Of a stretch of 64,000 bases of DNA, positions 23,009 through 33,843 are shown piece by piece. The notes under the pieces are model-generated. The model worked only from the letters and a program-made list of their open reading frames with translations, had not been told where the DNA came from and did not search any database. Within the stretch, counting starts at the first letter, position 1; every line of letters starts with the position of its first letter. This DNA comes from Entophlyctis helioformis. Its lineage: Eukaryota; Chytridiomycota; Chytridiomycetes; Chytridiales; Chytriomycetaceae. The stretch is from positions 89,847 to 153,846 of the forward strand of contig JAHLKH010000049.1 of assembly GCA_025526915.1 (NCBI GenBank), written 5' to 3'. Position numbers and translations under genes: made by a program.

Positions 23009-24322
23009 CAGCACTATCCAGGCGAATGGCACGTTGAATGAACAGTCGACTCGTGTATGCAGCTGACGTGTCCAAGCAGCGCCGCGGTTTGGTTGTGACA
23101 TATCGTCATGGAAAGAGAGATTGGGGTGATAACTTTGCATGGATGTATTACGAGAATAATAGGCGACATGTACAAGGTGATCACAGACCCCAGGTCCAGT
23201 CGCTGCGGTACTGCTTCTGGAGAGTCTCCTGCGTCCACTCCCAGGTCTTGGCAGCAAGCGCCTTGTCGCTGGCGGCCGCGTTGGGCTGCGCGACCGATGC
23301 AGTGCCAGCAAACGGCACAAAGTAGCGGCCACGGATCTGCTTCTCCTCAATGCTTGGGTGCGCAGCCACGTAGATCTGCGTGAGCGCTCCCTTCTCGGGC
23401 GAGATCATCACGCTGCGCATGATTTTGGCGTTGGACGTGTCGCGGTAGTCGCTGTTGTTGATGCGGTTGAACAGGTCGGTACGGATCACGCCGGGATGCA
23501 GGCAGTTGACGAAGATGCTGGACACGCCGGCCGCCTCGAGGTGCTTCTGCAGCGATGTCGTAAAGTGGATGTTGGCCATCTTGGTCTCGGAGTAGCGCTT
23601 CTCCTCGATGTACGCCGCCTGGTTGTTGAGGTCGTCGTAGTGGATACCGTCTTCATACGACTGCGCGTGCGCAAAGCTCGCCAGGTTGACGATGCGCGAC
23701 GACGCCGCCTTCTTGAGTGCCGGCAGCAGACGCATGGTGAACACGACGGTCGCAAAGTGGTTCGTCGCAAACTGCGACTCGATGCCCTGCTTGGACAGCA
23801 GCCACTCGCCGTGCATGATGCCGGCGTTGTTGACGAGGATGTCGAGGGCCAGACCGCGAGCAAGGAACTCATCGGCAGCAGCCTCGACCGAGACAAGGTC
23901 CATCGAGTCAGCAACGAGCAGCTCGACCTTGGCGTTGCCGGTCGCCGCCCTGATCTCGTCGACGACCTTGCCGGTCTTGTCGGCCGAGCGACCAACACAG
24001 AAGACGTGTGCACCCTTGCGGGCGAGCTCGAGCGCCGTGATCTTGCCAAGCCGGCCGAGGCACCGGTCACAATGACCACCTTGCCCTCGAGCGACGGCAG
24101 CTTGTCGGCAGACCACATGGCAGGGAGCTGCTGGAAGAGAAGCGAGGCGAACGTCATTGTGTGCTGGTTGGAGTGGTTGGTGCGGGATGTTGGACGGGGC
24201 AAGCTGCCCGGTTTTTATACGTCGCACGGTGAAACGCGGCGTTCCCATTGGCCGCAGCGGCACGTGTTTCAGCAACCATTTTGCCGTCGGCCGACAGCCG
24301 TCGGTAGAGTGAAGCCGGCGGT
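22261..24322. repeat. Tandem segmental duplication, right copy (2.06 kb)
   Basis: Partner of 18,249-20,309. It includes the last part of gene B, the intergenic space, SDR3 and its promoter. The two copies flank the unique 5' part of gene B, so the order is B' - SDR2 - B - SDR3, which is the pattern expected from unequal crossing-over. Confidence 0.92.
23181..24157 (-). pseudogene. SDR3: near-identical SDR copy with one frame break
   Basis: This copy is almost identical to SDR2 over its whole length. One base is missing near 24,046-24,050 (CCAAGCCGG against CCGAGACCGG in SDR2), exactly in the glycine-rich nucleotide-binding motif after TGASAG. The rest of the frame, including NNAG, YSETK and the C-terminus, is unaltered. 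If the deletion is real, the product would lose the cofactor site; if it is a consensus error, SDR3 is a functional twin of SDR2. A TATA-like box (plus 24,212-24,219) and a CCAAT box (ATTGG at 24,247-24,251) lie upstream. Confidence 0.85.
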
Positions 24323-24330
24323 TCCTGTCG
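24158..24330 (-). promoter_or_regulatory. SDR3 promoter with TATA and CCAAT boxes
   Basis: Reading the minus strand, CCAAT (plus 24,247-24,251) is followed about 30 bp later by TATAAAAA (plus 24,212-24,219), then the ATG about 55 bp further. The same layout occurs before SDR2, where the CCAAT box is mutated. Confidence 0.55.
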
Positions 24331-24375
24331 TGGCTGATCGGTTTCGAACGACCAATAGAACGACAAGCGCAGCGC

Positions 24376-24676
24376 TGGTGCCAATGCCAACGTCACGATC
24401 TGCGATGCCGCGACTGTCCAGCCGCCCAACTTTGCCCGTGTCGAAGTCTCTGACTTTGACGTCCTAGACCTGCGCCACGAGGCCGTGCATGGACTGTGCT
24501 CGTTCTATCGCTCTCACGGCACCGTTGAGCTGCCTGCGCTCAGCAATCTGGCTCGCGAGTGCAGCGCCGTTGTGTCTGGCGACGACCGCCTCGCACGATT
24601 AAAGGCGTGTTTTGTTGCGGGCGAGATTTCTTTGTTGACAAGGCAAGGCAGCACCACAACGCAGCACAACAGGTAG
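24376..24676 (+). pseudogene. Orphan RRM-like module upstream of gene C
   Basis: This open frame has no good ATG but encodes an isolated module: VEVSDFDVLDLRHEAV, then LCSFYRSHGTVEL, then ARECSAVVSGDDRLA. The helix-strand spacing and the Cys-Ala-Val-Val core resemble a single module of genes A, B and C. It ends at a stop just before gene C. It may be a leftover exon of an older paralog or an unrecognised upstream exon of gene C. Confidence 0.4.
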
Positions 24677-24763
24677 GACGGCGCTGGCTGCGAGCGGCTG
24701 CCGCCGTGCACGGCTGCCCGCCTGCCAACCCGCAACTCACACCGCCTGCAGCAGGCAACACGG

Positions 24764-27700
24764 ATGCCAGCAAGCGACGGCGCCGAGCAGCCGCCTCTCG
24801 TGCCGCCCTCGCAGCAGGCCACCTCGCAGCTGGCAACGCAGCAGGCCACCTCGCATGCCTCGAAGCAGGAGTTCGACGCCGAGTACGTGGCCGACTTGAA
24901 CCGCAGATACGCCGTGCTTGTCGACCGGCTCGCACGCAACCTGCTGCTCGAGACGCTCAACGCCCGGGTCGTGCAGGACCCCATCGTCATCAGCGACGAC
25001 GACGACGGCGACTCCAACCTCGACTCCCACAACAACGACGGCATCGACAGCATCGACATCGACAAACACGGCAGCGGCATGTTGCAACCAAACGACGCCG
25101 AGAACGAGACACTGCAGGCAGGGCCGCTGGAAGCAGAGCCGCTGGAAGCAGAACGACCGATCCCGCCTGGCCACCTGCTGGATGCGCCTGCCCAGAACGA
25201 CCAGCTGCCGATGCCGCCGATGCCTCCAATGCCGCCTATGCCGCCGATGCCGCCGTGCCAGATGATGCCCGTCCAGCACATTGTCACATACACGGATGCA
25301 CCAAACCCGTGGTTCTTGCCGCCCAGCACCGATACGTCCACTCCAGTGCTGGCCATCCCGGCCCCGCCAGTCCCGCCGGCCCTGCCGATCACGCTGGCCG
25401 TTGACGCTCCAGCGCCGGAATGCGCAACAGTGCCCGCCGTGCAGGATGTGGCCTTGGCGGCCACAAGCGAGCCGATTGCAAACATGGACACATGCAACGG
25501 CAAGCCTCATCTCGTCGACGCATCCCGCCACGACGACTCGCCCGCATCGCAGCCCAAGGTCGTCATTGATCTTACCGAGTCGGATGAGGCGAGTGAGCCG
25601 CTGGTGCTCGTCAAGCGCGATCCGACGCCGCCGACAACGATGCCGCCAACAGCGTCTGTAGTACCATCGTCAGTAGAGCCGGCAGACGCTCTGCCAGCAG
25701 CAGCAGCAGCAACAGCAGCAGCATCGTACGTCGTGCCCGACGATGCTCAATCAGCAACGGCGAGCGATCACATGCCAATCGCCCCAAAACAGCCGCAGGA
25801 ACCTCGATTGCCGCAACCGCCGAAACAGCAACATACACCATTCGCAGCCGAGGCCAACATCGCTGCTACGATCAGATCTGCCGACTACGTCTGCATCACC
25901 ATTAACAAGTTCGACGTGCTTCCAGAGAGCGCACCAGGCGGCATGCACTTTATGCTCAAAACACTGGCAAAGTTTGGCAGGATCAAGCTGTTTGTTTTCC
26001 ATGCGGTCTCGAAGCAATGCATCTTCATACTCCACAATCCGACTTGTGATGTGCGAGCCATGCTGCTGTCGGTGAAAAGCGGCTGGGGCTTGAAAGGCCG
26101 CGATCTCTCCATCACGAGCCTGCCCATGCATGAAGCGCTTCGTAGGTTCGACTTCCTCAAGTCTCGGCCCGAATCAAGGGGCGTGCGATGCGACTTTACC
26201 GACCAGGAGCGCAAGGCCATTCATGCAAACTGGGTCGCGGCCCATCAGGCTAAGCTGCGTCATTCTGCGGCCAAGTCTCCTGTCCGCGCAGCCGCTCCAC
26301 CAAAGCCGCATTCCGCACTGCCGCCGTCCAGCTCATCACCGTCACGATCGGCCCAGCCGCCACTGCCGCCACTGCCGCCTCCGCAACAGCACGCAGCTGT
26401 ATCGATTCCAAAAGAAGCGCCGACGCCACCTTCGCTGCCGATAAAGACTCTGCAGGCTCAGCCGCATACCAAGTCACAGACCGAGCCTCAGGCCGAGCCG
26501 CATATCGAAGCATTGCCAAAAATGCAGCCACAGCAGCCGGAGCAGCCCAAGTCACAGCCACAAGCACAACCACAAGTCAAGCAGCAGCCGCAATCCAAGC
26601 CAGAGATCGAGACAACTCCCCAAGACAAGCCGCAGATCGTGGCAACACCGAGCGTGCCGCAGCCGCAACCGACTCCATCGGCTTCTTCAACGACGATCAC
26701 CGCGAGTCCCGCTCTCCCTGCCCCGACGAGTGTCCGCATCTGCGGCAAAGGCATCAGGCTCACCAACATCACGTTCAAGAACACGACCATCAAGTACCAT
26801 GCGGCCGATTCCATTGTCAAAACCTACTTGGAGTCACTCGGCAGGCTTCACGACTACGCGTTTGATTTCTACAAGAGGAGTTGCTTTGCGCTCTTCCAGC
26901 CGCCGTTCAACTCCCGGCTGGTTGTGGACACGTTCATCCTTGCCGGGCATAAGGAGTTTTCAGCTACGGCAAGCGTGGACGAGCGCGAGAACCTCGCTTT
27001 GCGGATCTCCATCATCAATATGCCAATCAACCTGAAACAGCTGAGCAGAATGTACGGCGTGTCTAGGGCAGGCGCGGTCAAGCCAGACCATGCGGACACG
27101 ACAGGCGACACGCCAAAGCACATCGGCCTTGCCTTTGACAGCATTTACCACATGTCCCTAAAGAAGGGGTACGGCCTGCTGCTGGGTCTGCTGCAGTCGA
27201 TCGGCACGCTGTTGACGTACTATGTTTCATGGGACACGGGCAAGTGCTGCGCCGTGTACTCGTCCAACGCCCTGTCTGGCCCGGACCTGGTCGCGGCCGC
27301 CGAAGCACGCAGCGACGAGTACCTGTCGCTGTTCTCGGGCCACCGTCGACCCACGTTCCGCACGATCGATGTCGTTGATGCGCTGCAGCGCATTCATGCC
27401 ATGAACTCTGCGCGCAAGAGCAATGTGGCTGACGACCTATTTGGGCACGCGGCGACTGCGCAGCCACTGACGGATCTGCGGCAAGCGCTTCAGCCGGTGT
27501 CTGTGTCTGTGCCTGAGCCTGAGCCTGAGCCTGTCCCTGCACCTGCACCTGCACCTGCACCTGCGACTGTCTCCGTAACGCCGACACCGCAGTCACAGCC
27601 GCAGCCGCAACAGAAACGCCTTCGATCGCCTTCCCCACCGGTGCGTGCAGTGCGACAGCGATCAAAGTCGAGATCTCCCGTCCGATCTCCCATCCGATCC

Positions 27701-29913
27701 AGGCTGCGCTCTCGCTCACGGTCTCGATCTCGGTCTCCTTTGCGGTCGCACCGCCATTCTCGGCTGCGTTCACGGTCCCGTTCACGGTCTCGGCACCGAT
27801 CTCGATCTCGGTCCCGGCATCGGTCTCGATCGAGGTCCAGGTCACGCACCATTAGAAGGCTTTCAAGATCGCGGTCGCGGTCGTTGTCGCGCTCTCGCGT
27901 CCGGCCGACATCTAGACATTGGTCGCCTGCTCGGCCGACGGCACGGGAACGAAGACGGTCGAGGTCACGGTCACGGTCGCCGCCTCGCCCTGCACAGCCT
28001 GCTCGCTCGCTATCGGGATCCGAGTCCCGCGCTGGTCCGTCGCCAAACACTGTGCTGCGGTCCAAGTCGCCATCCAGGACGCCGTCACTGGCGGCTCCAG
28101 CCGTGCCGGTCGTGCCGGTCGTGCCGGTCGTGCCGGTCGTGCAAGCAGAACCCGCGGCGTCTGTAGTTCCGCCTGTGCCGAAGGTGCCAGTTGTACCCGC
28201 TGTGCAGAAAGTGCCAGCCGCGCGAGCAGCACCAGCGGCGTCTGTAGTTCCAGCTGTGCAGAAAGTTCCAACTGCGCGAGCAGCACCAGTTGTACCAGCG
28301 TGCCGCAGCACCAGTTGTACGAGCAGCACGAGCACCAGTAGCACCAGCACCCGTTGTACCATCACCACCACCACCACCACCAGCACCAGCACTAGCCGCA
28401 CCCGCAGCACCAGTTGTACCACTGTTGCCGCCTCACTTGTCAGTCACGGACCTGAGGCGAAACCTGATGATGAAGAAGCAGCAGGCAGATTCGAGTGCTT
28501 CGACGCCTCATCCACCAGCGCCTCCACAAGCCCAACCACTCCAGGCACTTCAGCCATCACCGCCGCTGCAGCAAGGCGATCTTCGTCACGCTCTTGCACC
28601 AAAACAGCCGCAGTTGCTACAGCCGCCACAGCCGCCTCAAGTGCCTCAAGTGCCACAACCGCCACAAGTGTCACAGGGAGATGTCCGGCTGATGCTGTCA
28701 CCAAAACCGCGTCAGCCGTCCGAGCCTTCACAGCCGGCACAGCCAGCACAGCCGTCTCAGCTGCAGCACGCGGCTGTTGGACACATTCCTGTGTCACGGT
28801 CACCCCAACTGCCGCCAACGGATGTCAGGCAAGCGCTGCAATCCAAGACAGCAATGACCGCACACTCGCCGCCGTTGCCCGGGTCGCCCCAGCTGTCGAA
28901 TGCACCGCAATCGCCCCAAACCAAGCCGACCGATCTCCGGCACGCGCTTCCGCCCAAGGCGACGGACCCGACGCGAGCGGCACAGCCGCCGCCGGACTCA
29001 CAACCGCCTCCGGTGGCCCTGTCGCAGTTGGATCTCCGGCGGGAATTGCTGCTCAAGCGGCTTGCGCAGCAGAAGGAGTTGCTTGCCGAGCAGCAGCGGC
29101 AGCAGGAGCAGGAGCAGCGACTGGCGCAGCAGCGGCTTGCGGAGCAGCGGCTTGCAGAGCAGCGGGTTGCCGAGCAGCAACAGCAGCAAAAGGAGCTCGA
29201 GCTGCAGCTTGCCCAGCAGCGGTTCATCCAGCAGCAGTGGGAGCAGCGGCGGCTTGTGCTGCAGCAGGAGCAGGAGCAGCAGGAGCAGAGACAGCGACAT
29301 GCCCGGCTGCAGCTGGAGATGCAGCAGCAGCAGCAGATGCAGATGCCAGCAGATGCAGATGCAGATGCAGAAACGGCTTCCGACAGGGCCGGCGCCGCAC
29401 AGCTCGGCCAAGCTCTGCCTCAGCATCTACAAGTTTTCGGCGCGAGGAGCCAACCCGGCGGTGCTCGAGCGCAAGATGGTCGAGTTCTTCCAGTCGCTGG
29501 GCCGGATCGAGGACTACGAGTTTGATGCAAGCCGGGGGCGAGCGCTGGCGGTGTTCTTCCCGCCGTTTGACGGCATGGCCGTGCGCAACCGCATGCGGCA
29601 GGGCCAGCTGGCGTTTCCGATTGCGACTGACGGGGCGTTTGGCGTTGATGCTGCGCCGCGCTCGCATGGGCTCTTGCAGATCCAGCAGTGGCGGGGCCAG
29701 TCTCGCGGCGGCAGCCCGCCCAACACGCGCGGAGCGGCTGCATCTGGGTCTGGCGATGTTGGATCGGGTAGATCGGGTGGGCCAGGTGGGCCAGGTGGGC
29801 CAGGTGCTGGTGCCATGTCGCCGGCCAAGCGACGACATGAGGCCGCCGCCGAGGGCCGCGGCGACGCAGGCGATCGCAACGGCGACGTGCTGCAGCGCCG
29901 GCGCCTTGCGTGA
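24764..29913 (+). CDS. Gene C: four RRM-like modules with SR domain and DLRxxL motif repeats
   Basis: Largest family member. The N-terminus holds PIVISDDDDGD and KVVIDLTESDEA, both textbook-like SUMO-interaction motifs. Module 1 is YVCITINKFDVL to CIFILHNPTCD (25,885-26,060), module 2 IRLTNITFKNTT to CFALFQPPFNSR (26,745-26,920), and module 3 HIGLAFDSIYHM to CCAVYSSNALSG (27,115-27,290). Then come a dense Arg-Ser domain (27,655-28,030), VPVVP repeats, a Pro/Gln region with seven DLRxxL-type motifs, a Gln/Leu/Arg coiled coil (29,030-29,330) and module 4, LCLSIYKFSARG to LAVFFPPFDGMA (29,400-29,580). The basic tail includes SPAKRRHE. The frame must shift near 28,290-28,310 and near 29,350-29,390. 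The SR domain suggests a nuclear RNA-processing role (inference). Confidence 0.7.
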
Positions 29914-30083
29914 CGCACCGAATAAAGGCGGCGTGTTTCTAGATGGACTGGTTGCTTGACAGCGCGTTCCCTCGTGTTCCCGCGTGTGTTCCCGCGTGTG
30001 TTCCCTCTGATCGCTTGTGCCTCGACGAGCGATCACGCGACGAGCCGGGCGCCGAAACTTGTCGCCGCATCTCGAATCTCGCC

Positions 30084-32417
30084 ATGTCGTACTTGCACCG
30101 CACGTCCCTTGCCGCCCGCTCGCTTGTGCGCAGCGTGCCGTCGGTGCGTGGCTGTCTCACGCTGTCTCACGCTGCCTGTCCGTCTGTCCCACGCCGTCTG
30201 TCTCATGCTGTCCCACACATGCCGTCGCACGCTCTCGCTCGTGCTGTTCCCTCGCTCGCATGCACAGCGCAACTACGCAGGTGCAGCCGCAGCCGCAACG
30301 GCCCCGGCCATGCACACGGTCAGCAAGCCGGCCGGCGCCCCGCAGACGCAGCTGTACATCAACGGCGAGTTCATCAACTCGCAGACCAACTCGTGGTTCG
30401 AGCTGCGCAACCCGGTGCGTCGCTTGTTCGTCTGTTCGCTTGTTCACTCGTCCGCTCGCCTGCTTGTCGCCGTTTGTCGTGCTGCCGTCACATGGCCTGC
30501 GTGCTGTCAAGTGACCGGCCCCTGCTGACGCTGACTCTGCCTTGAACGAATGCTTGCAACGACGCCTACCGACGACCGCCTACCGACGACGACCGCCCAC
30601 CGCCAGGCCACGCAAGAGATTGTCACATACGTGCCGCAGGCGACGCCGCAGGAGCTGTCCGAGGCCGCCCGCGTCGCCCAAGACGCCTTCAAGACCTGGC
30701 GCAAGTCGTCGGTGCTCACGCGCCAGCGCGTCATGCTCGACCTGCAGGCCCTCATCCGCACGCACACGGACGACATTGCAAAGTCCATCACGCTCGAGCA
30801 GGGCAAGACGCTCCCTGATGCCCGCGGCGACGTGCTGCGCGGCCTCCAGGTCGTCGAGGCCGCCTGCGGCATCCCCACCTCGCTCCTCGGCGAGAAGCTG
30901 GCCGTTGCCCGCGACATGGACACGTACACGCTGCGCGAGCCGCTCGGCGTCGTGGCCGGCATTGCTCCATTCAACTTTCCTGCCATGATCCCTCTGGTGC
31001 GTTGGTTGGTCTGGCTGGCTGGATGATCGACTGCCCGTGAGGATCAGAGTGGCATGCTGACGGGTCGAGATGCGGATTGTGTCTGTTAGTGGATGTTCCC
31101 GCTTGCGATTGCCTGCGGCAACACGGTGCTCATGAAGCCGTCCGAGCGCGACCCCGGCGCCACCATGATCCTTGCCAAGCTGGCCGAGCAGGCCGGTGTC
31201 CCCAAGGGCGTCCTCAACGTTGTGCAGGGCGGTGCGTTGCTGTCGCCCCATTGTGGCTCTGCTGGCGACTGTGATCCGACGCTCATCTGTGCCCAACCCC
31301 CCATTCGCCGGCCGTGCTGCAGGTGTCGACACGGTCAACTTCCTCTGTGATGCTCCTGCCGTCAAGGCCATCTCGTTTGTCGGCTCTGACCAGGCTGGCA
31401 AGTACATTTACCGTCGCGGTACCAGCAACGGCAAGCGCGTCCAGGTCTGTCCATCTGTCCATCTGTCCATCTGTCTGCCACAACAGCGGTCGCATGCCGA
31501 CTGCCGAGCTTCATAACACGACTGACCATGTACAACTCTGCGGGATCCTCTGCCGCTGTTCACAGGCCAACCTTGGCGCCAAGAACCACGGTGTCATCAT
31601 GCCCGATGCCAACAAGAACCACACGCTCAACCAGCTCGTTGGCGCCGCTTTTGGCGCAGCCGGCCAGCGCTGCATGGCTCTGTCGACGGTTGTGTTTGTC
31701 GGCAAGGCCAAGGAGTGGCTGCCCGAGCTCGTAGAGCGCTCCAAGTCGCTTGTCGTGTCGAGCGGCTTTGACGAAAAGGCGGATCTCGGCCCGATGATCA
31801 CGCCGCAGGCCAAGGCGCGCGCCGAGGAGCTCATCCAGTCTGGCGTCGACGAGGGCGCCAAGATTCTGCTCGACGGCCGCGGCATCAAGCCCAAGGGCTT
31901 CGAGGCGGGCAACTTTATCGGCCCGACGATCCTCGCAGACGTCAAGACGCACATGAAGTGCTACAAGGAGGAGATTTTCGGGCCGGTGCTCATCTGCCTG
32001 TTTGCGGACACGCTCGACGAGGCGATCCAGATCATCAACAAGAACCCGTACGGCAACGGCACGGCCATTTTCACCAACTCTGGCTCTGTTGCGCGCAAGT
32101 TCCAGGAAGACGTGGATGTGGGCCAGATTGGCATCAACGTGCCGATTCCCGTGCCGCTGCCCATGTTTTCGTTTACGGGCTCGCGCGGCTCGATTGAGGG
32201 CGACCTCAACTTTTACGGCAAGAGCGGAGTGCAGGTACGAGGGGTTGCGTGTCTGTGTTTGTGTGTGTCTGCGTTGTGCGTGCTCTTGACTGACATGCGT
32301 GCGTACGTGCGTACGTGGCCATAGTTTTACACGTCGATCAAGACGGTCACGTCGCTGTGGCGCTCCGAGGACGTCGAGTCTGTGCAGGCTGCCGTCAACA
32401 TGCCCACCATGCGCTAA
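30084..32417 (+). CDS. Methylmalonate-semialdehyde dehydrogenase (acylating), mitochondrial
   Basis: Converts malonate and methylmalonate semialdehydes to acetyl- or propionyl-CoA in valine, pyrimidine and inositol catabolism (ALDH6 family). Seven exons: 30084-30143, 30268-30414, 30607-30996, 31090-31231, 31323-31444, 31566-32234, 32325-32417; 1623 nt, 540 residues, the family size. The N-terminus [20 protein letters not shown] is a clear mitochondrial presequence. The core reads [32 protein letters not shown], and [14 protein letters not shown] with the catalytic Cys near residue 323, then GNFIGPTIL and [11 protein letters not shown]. Four of six donors are GTGCGT. Everything is in phase and intact. 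Confidence 0.95.
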
Positions 32418-32696
32418 GCCACGCACGCACGCACGCGTGACTGTGACTGTGACTGTGTGTTCTATCCTTAACTTCCCCCAAGTGTCCCGACCATCGGTCC
32501 ACTCACTCTGTCGGCACGACTCGCGTGATGATGATGAGGGAATACCAACCATGCAACAACCGATCCATGTGCACCCACACAATCTCCAGGGCCATGTACC
32601 CATGTTGACAGTGAGGGGGCTATTCCACTCTGTTCATTTGCATTAGGTGGTTGGTTGGGGAGGCAGGAGAGGCAGGGGAAGGAAGGGCCGGAAGGG

Positions 32697-33843
32697 TCAT
32701 GCCGAGAGGGCTTCTTGCGTGACGGCATGGATCTGCGAGCAGGCGTCGACACACAGCTCGACGGCCTGAATAAGGACGAGAGCGCGCGATATGTTATGTT
32801 AGTCGAAGGTTGTGGTGGTGGTGCAACAAGACCAGCACGGAACGAAGAAGAAGAGAGGGACGCACCTTGATGCACTGCGAGGACGAGATCTCGCCCGACT
32901 GGATGAGATGGGTGACTTGGTTGAGGGACGGCATGTACGCGAGCAGCACGCTGCCAGTCTGTGCATGCTGCTGGTCACAGTCGCCCGTCTCTTCGTCGTG
33001 CGTGGGATCCAGCTGGACGCCCAACGCGGCATTCGATGCTGCTGCTGCTGCTGCTGCTGCTGCTGATCCTGATCCCAAGGCAGCGTCCGCAACAAAGCCG
33101 CGGCACAGGCAGTCACAACGTCGTACATTTCGATGCCGGCATCAGCGAGGGCCAGGGCGGCACAGGTGACGGCAGCCGCCAGGGCCGCGCCGTCGCCGTC
33201 GGCCTCGATGATGAGCACGTAGGCCTGGATGCTGGATTTGGGGTAGGCGTCCAGCCGCACGGCGGGAGTCAGGGCCTGCTCGAGCACGGCGGCCATCTCG
33301 CGCTCGGCGTCGGAGCGGGCGTAGGGCGGCGCAGGCCGTGGCGGGCAAAGGGGGCGAACTTGACGTCGAGCGAGAGCGAGCCGGCCGTGGCCGACGAGGC
33401 GGTGCGGGCCAGCTGGCGCGGGCCGTAGACGGCGCAGAGGATCTTTGCGGCGCCGCACTCGAGGAAGGCGGAGCCGTTGGCCTGGGACACGGTGCCGGTC
33501 TTTGCGACTGTGGGTGAGTGTGGTTGGTTAGTCGTCGTAGGTTGTGGGTGTGGTAGTCGTAGTCGTAGTCGTAGGCATGCTACCAGCACACACGCACAGG
33601 CACGCACACATGGGACGCAGCTGGTCGGGTCTGCGGCCGTCACGACGCAGGCCGGCAGCGGGCGGCGGGGCCTTGGAGCCGTGGACGCCTTGGACGGCGC
33701 GAGCGGCCTTGGGGCCACGCTCTTGTCGGGGCCCTGGCAGAGCAGACAGCGCGAGTGAGTGTGAGTGGGAGTGTCTGTAAGCAGCGAGTGACCGTAGGCA
33801 GCCGCACGGCAGGCAGGCTCACGCTGATGCGCTTGCGGTCCAT
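32697..33843 (-). CDS. MTR3: MTR3/EXOSC6-like exosome RNase PH subunit
   Basis: Core-ring subunit of the RNA exosome; eukaryotic RNase PH-fold subunits are usually catalytically inactive. Exons visible: 33733-33608 (GLRRDGRRPDQLRPM), 33507-32866 and 32765-32697 (AVELCVDACSQIHAVTQ to the stop). The core runs FAKTGTVSQANGSAFLECG, CAVYGPRQ, LDVKFAPFARH, then SIQAYVLIIEADGDGA, LADAGIEMYDVVTAC and LLAYMPSLNQVTHLI. The pattern fits MTR3 better than RRP41 or RRP46. A CAG/GCA microsatellite inside the gene encodes an Ala run. The frame changes by one near 33,335-33,350 and again near 33,095-33,110. The 5' end is uncertain: the ATG at 33,843 (MDRKRIS) does not join exon 2 in phase. Confidence 0.78.

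Noticed and set aside
16654..24763. Bacterial origin of the SDR genes
   Set aside because: They have TATA and CCAAT boxes, the same composition as neighbours, and lie within a locally duplicated unit, so no transfer signal is visible.
27078..28422. Antisense frames opposite the SR domain of gene C
   Set aside because: Their Asp/Arg or Val/Leu repeats mirror the RS and VPVVP codons on the plus strand.
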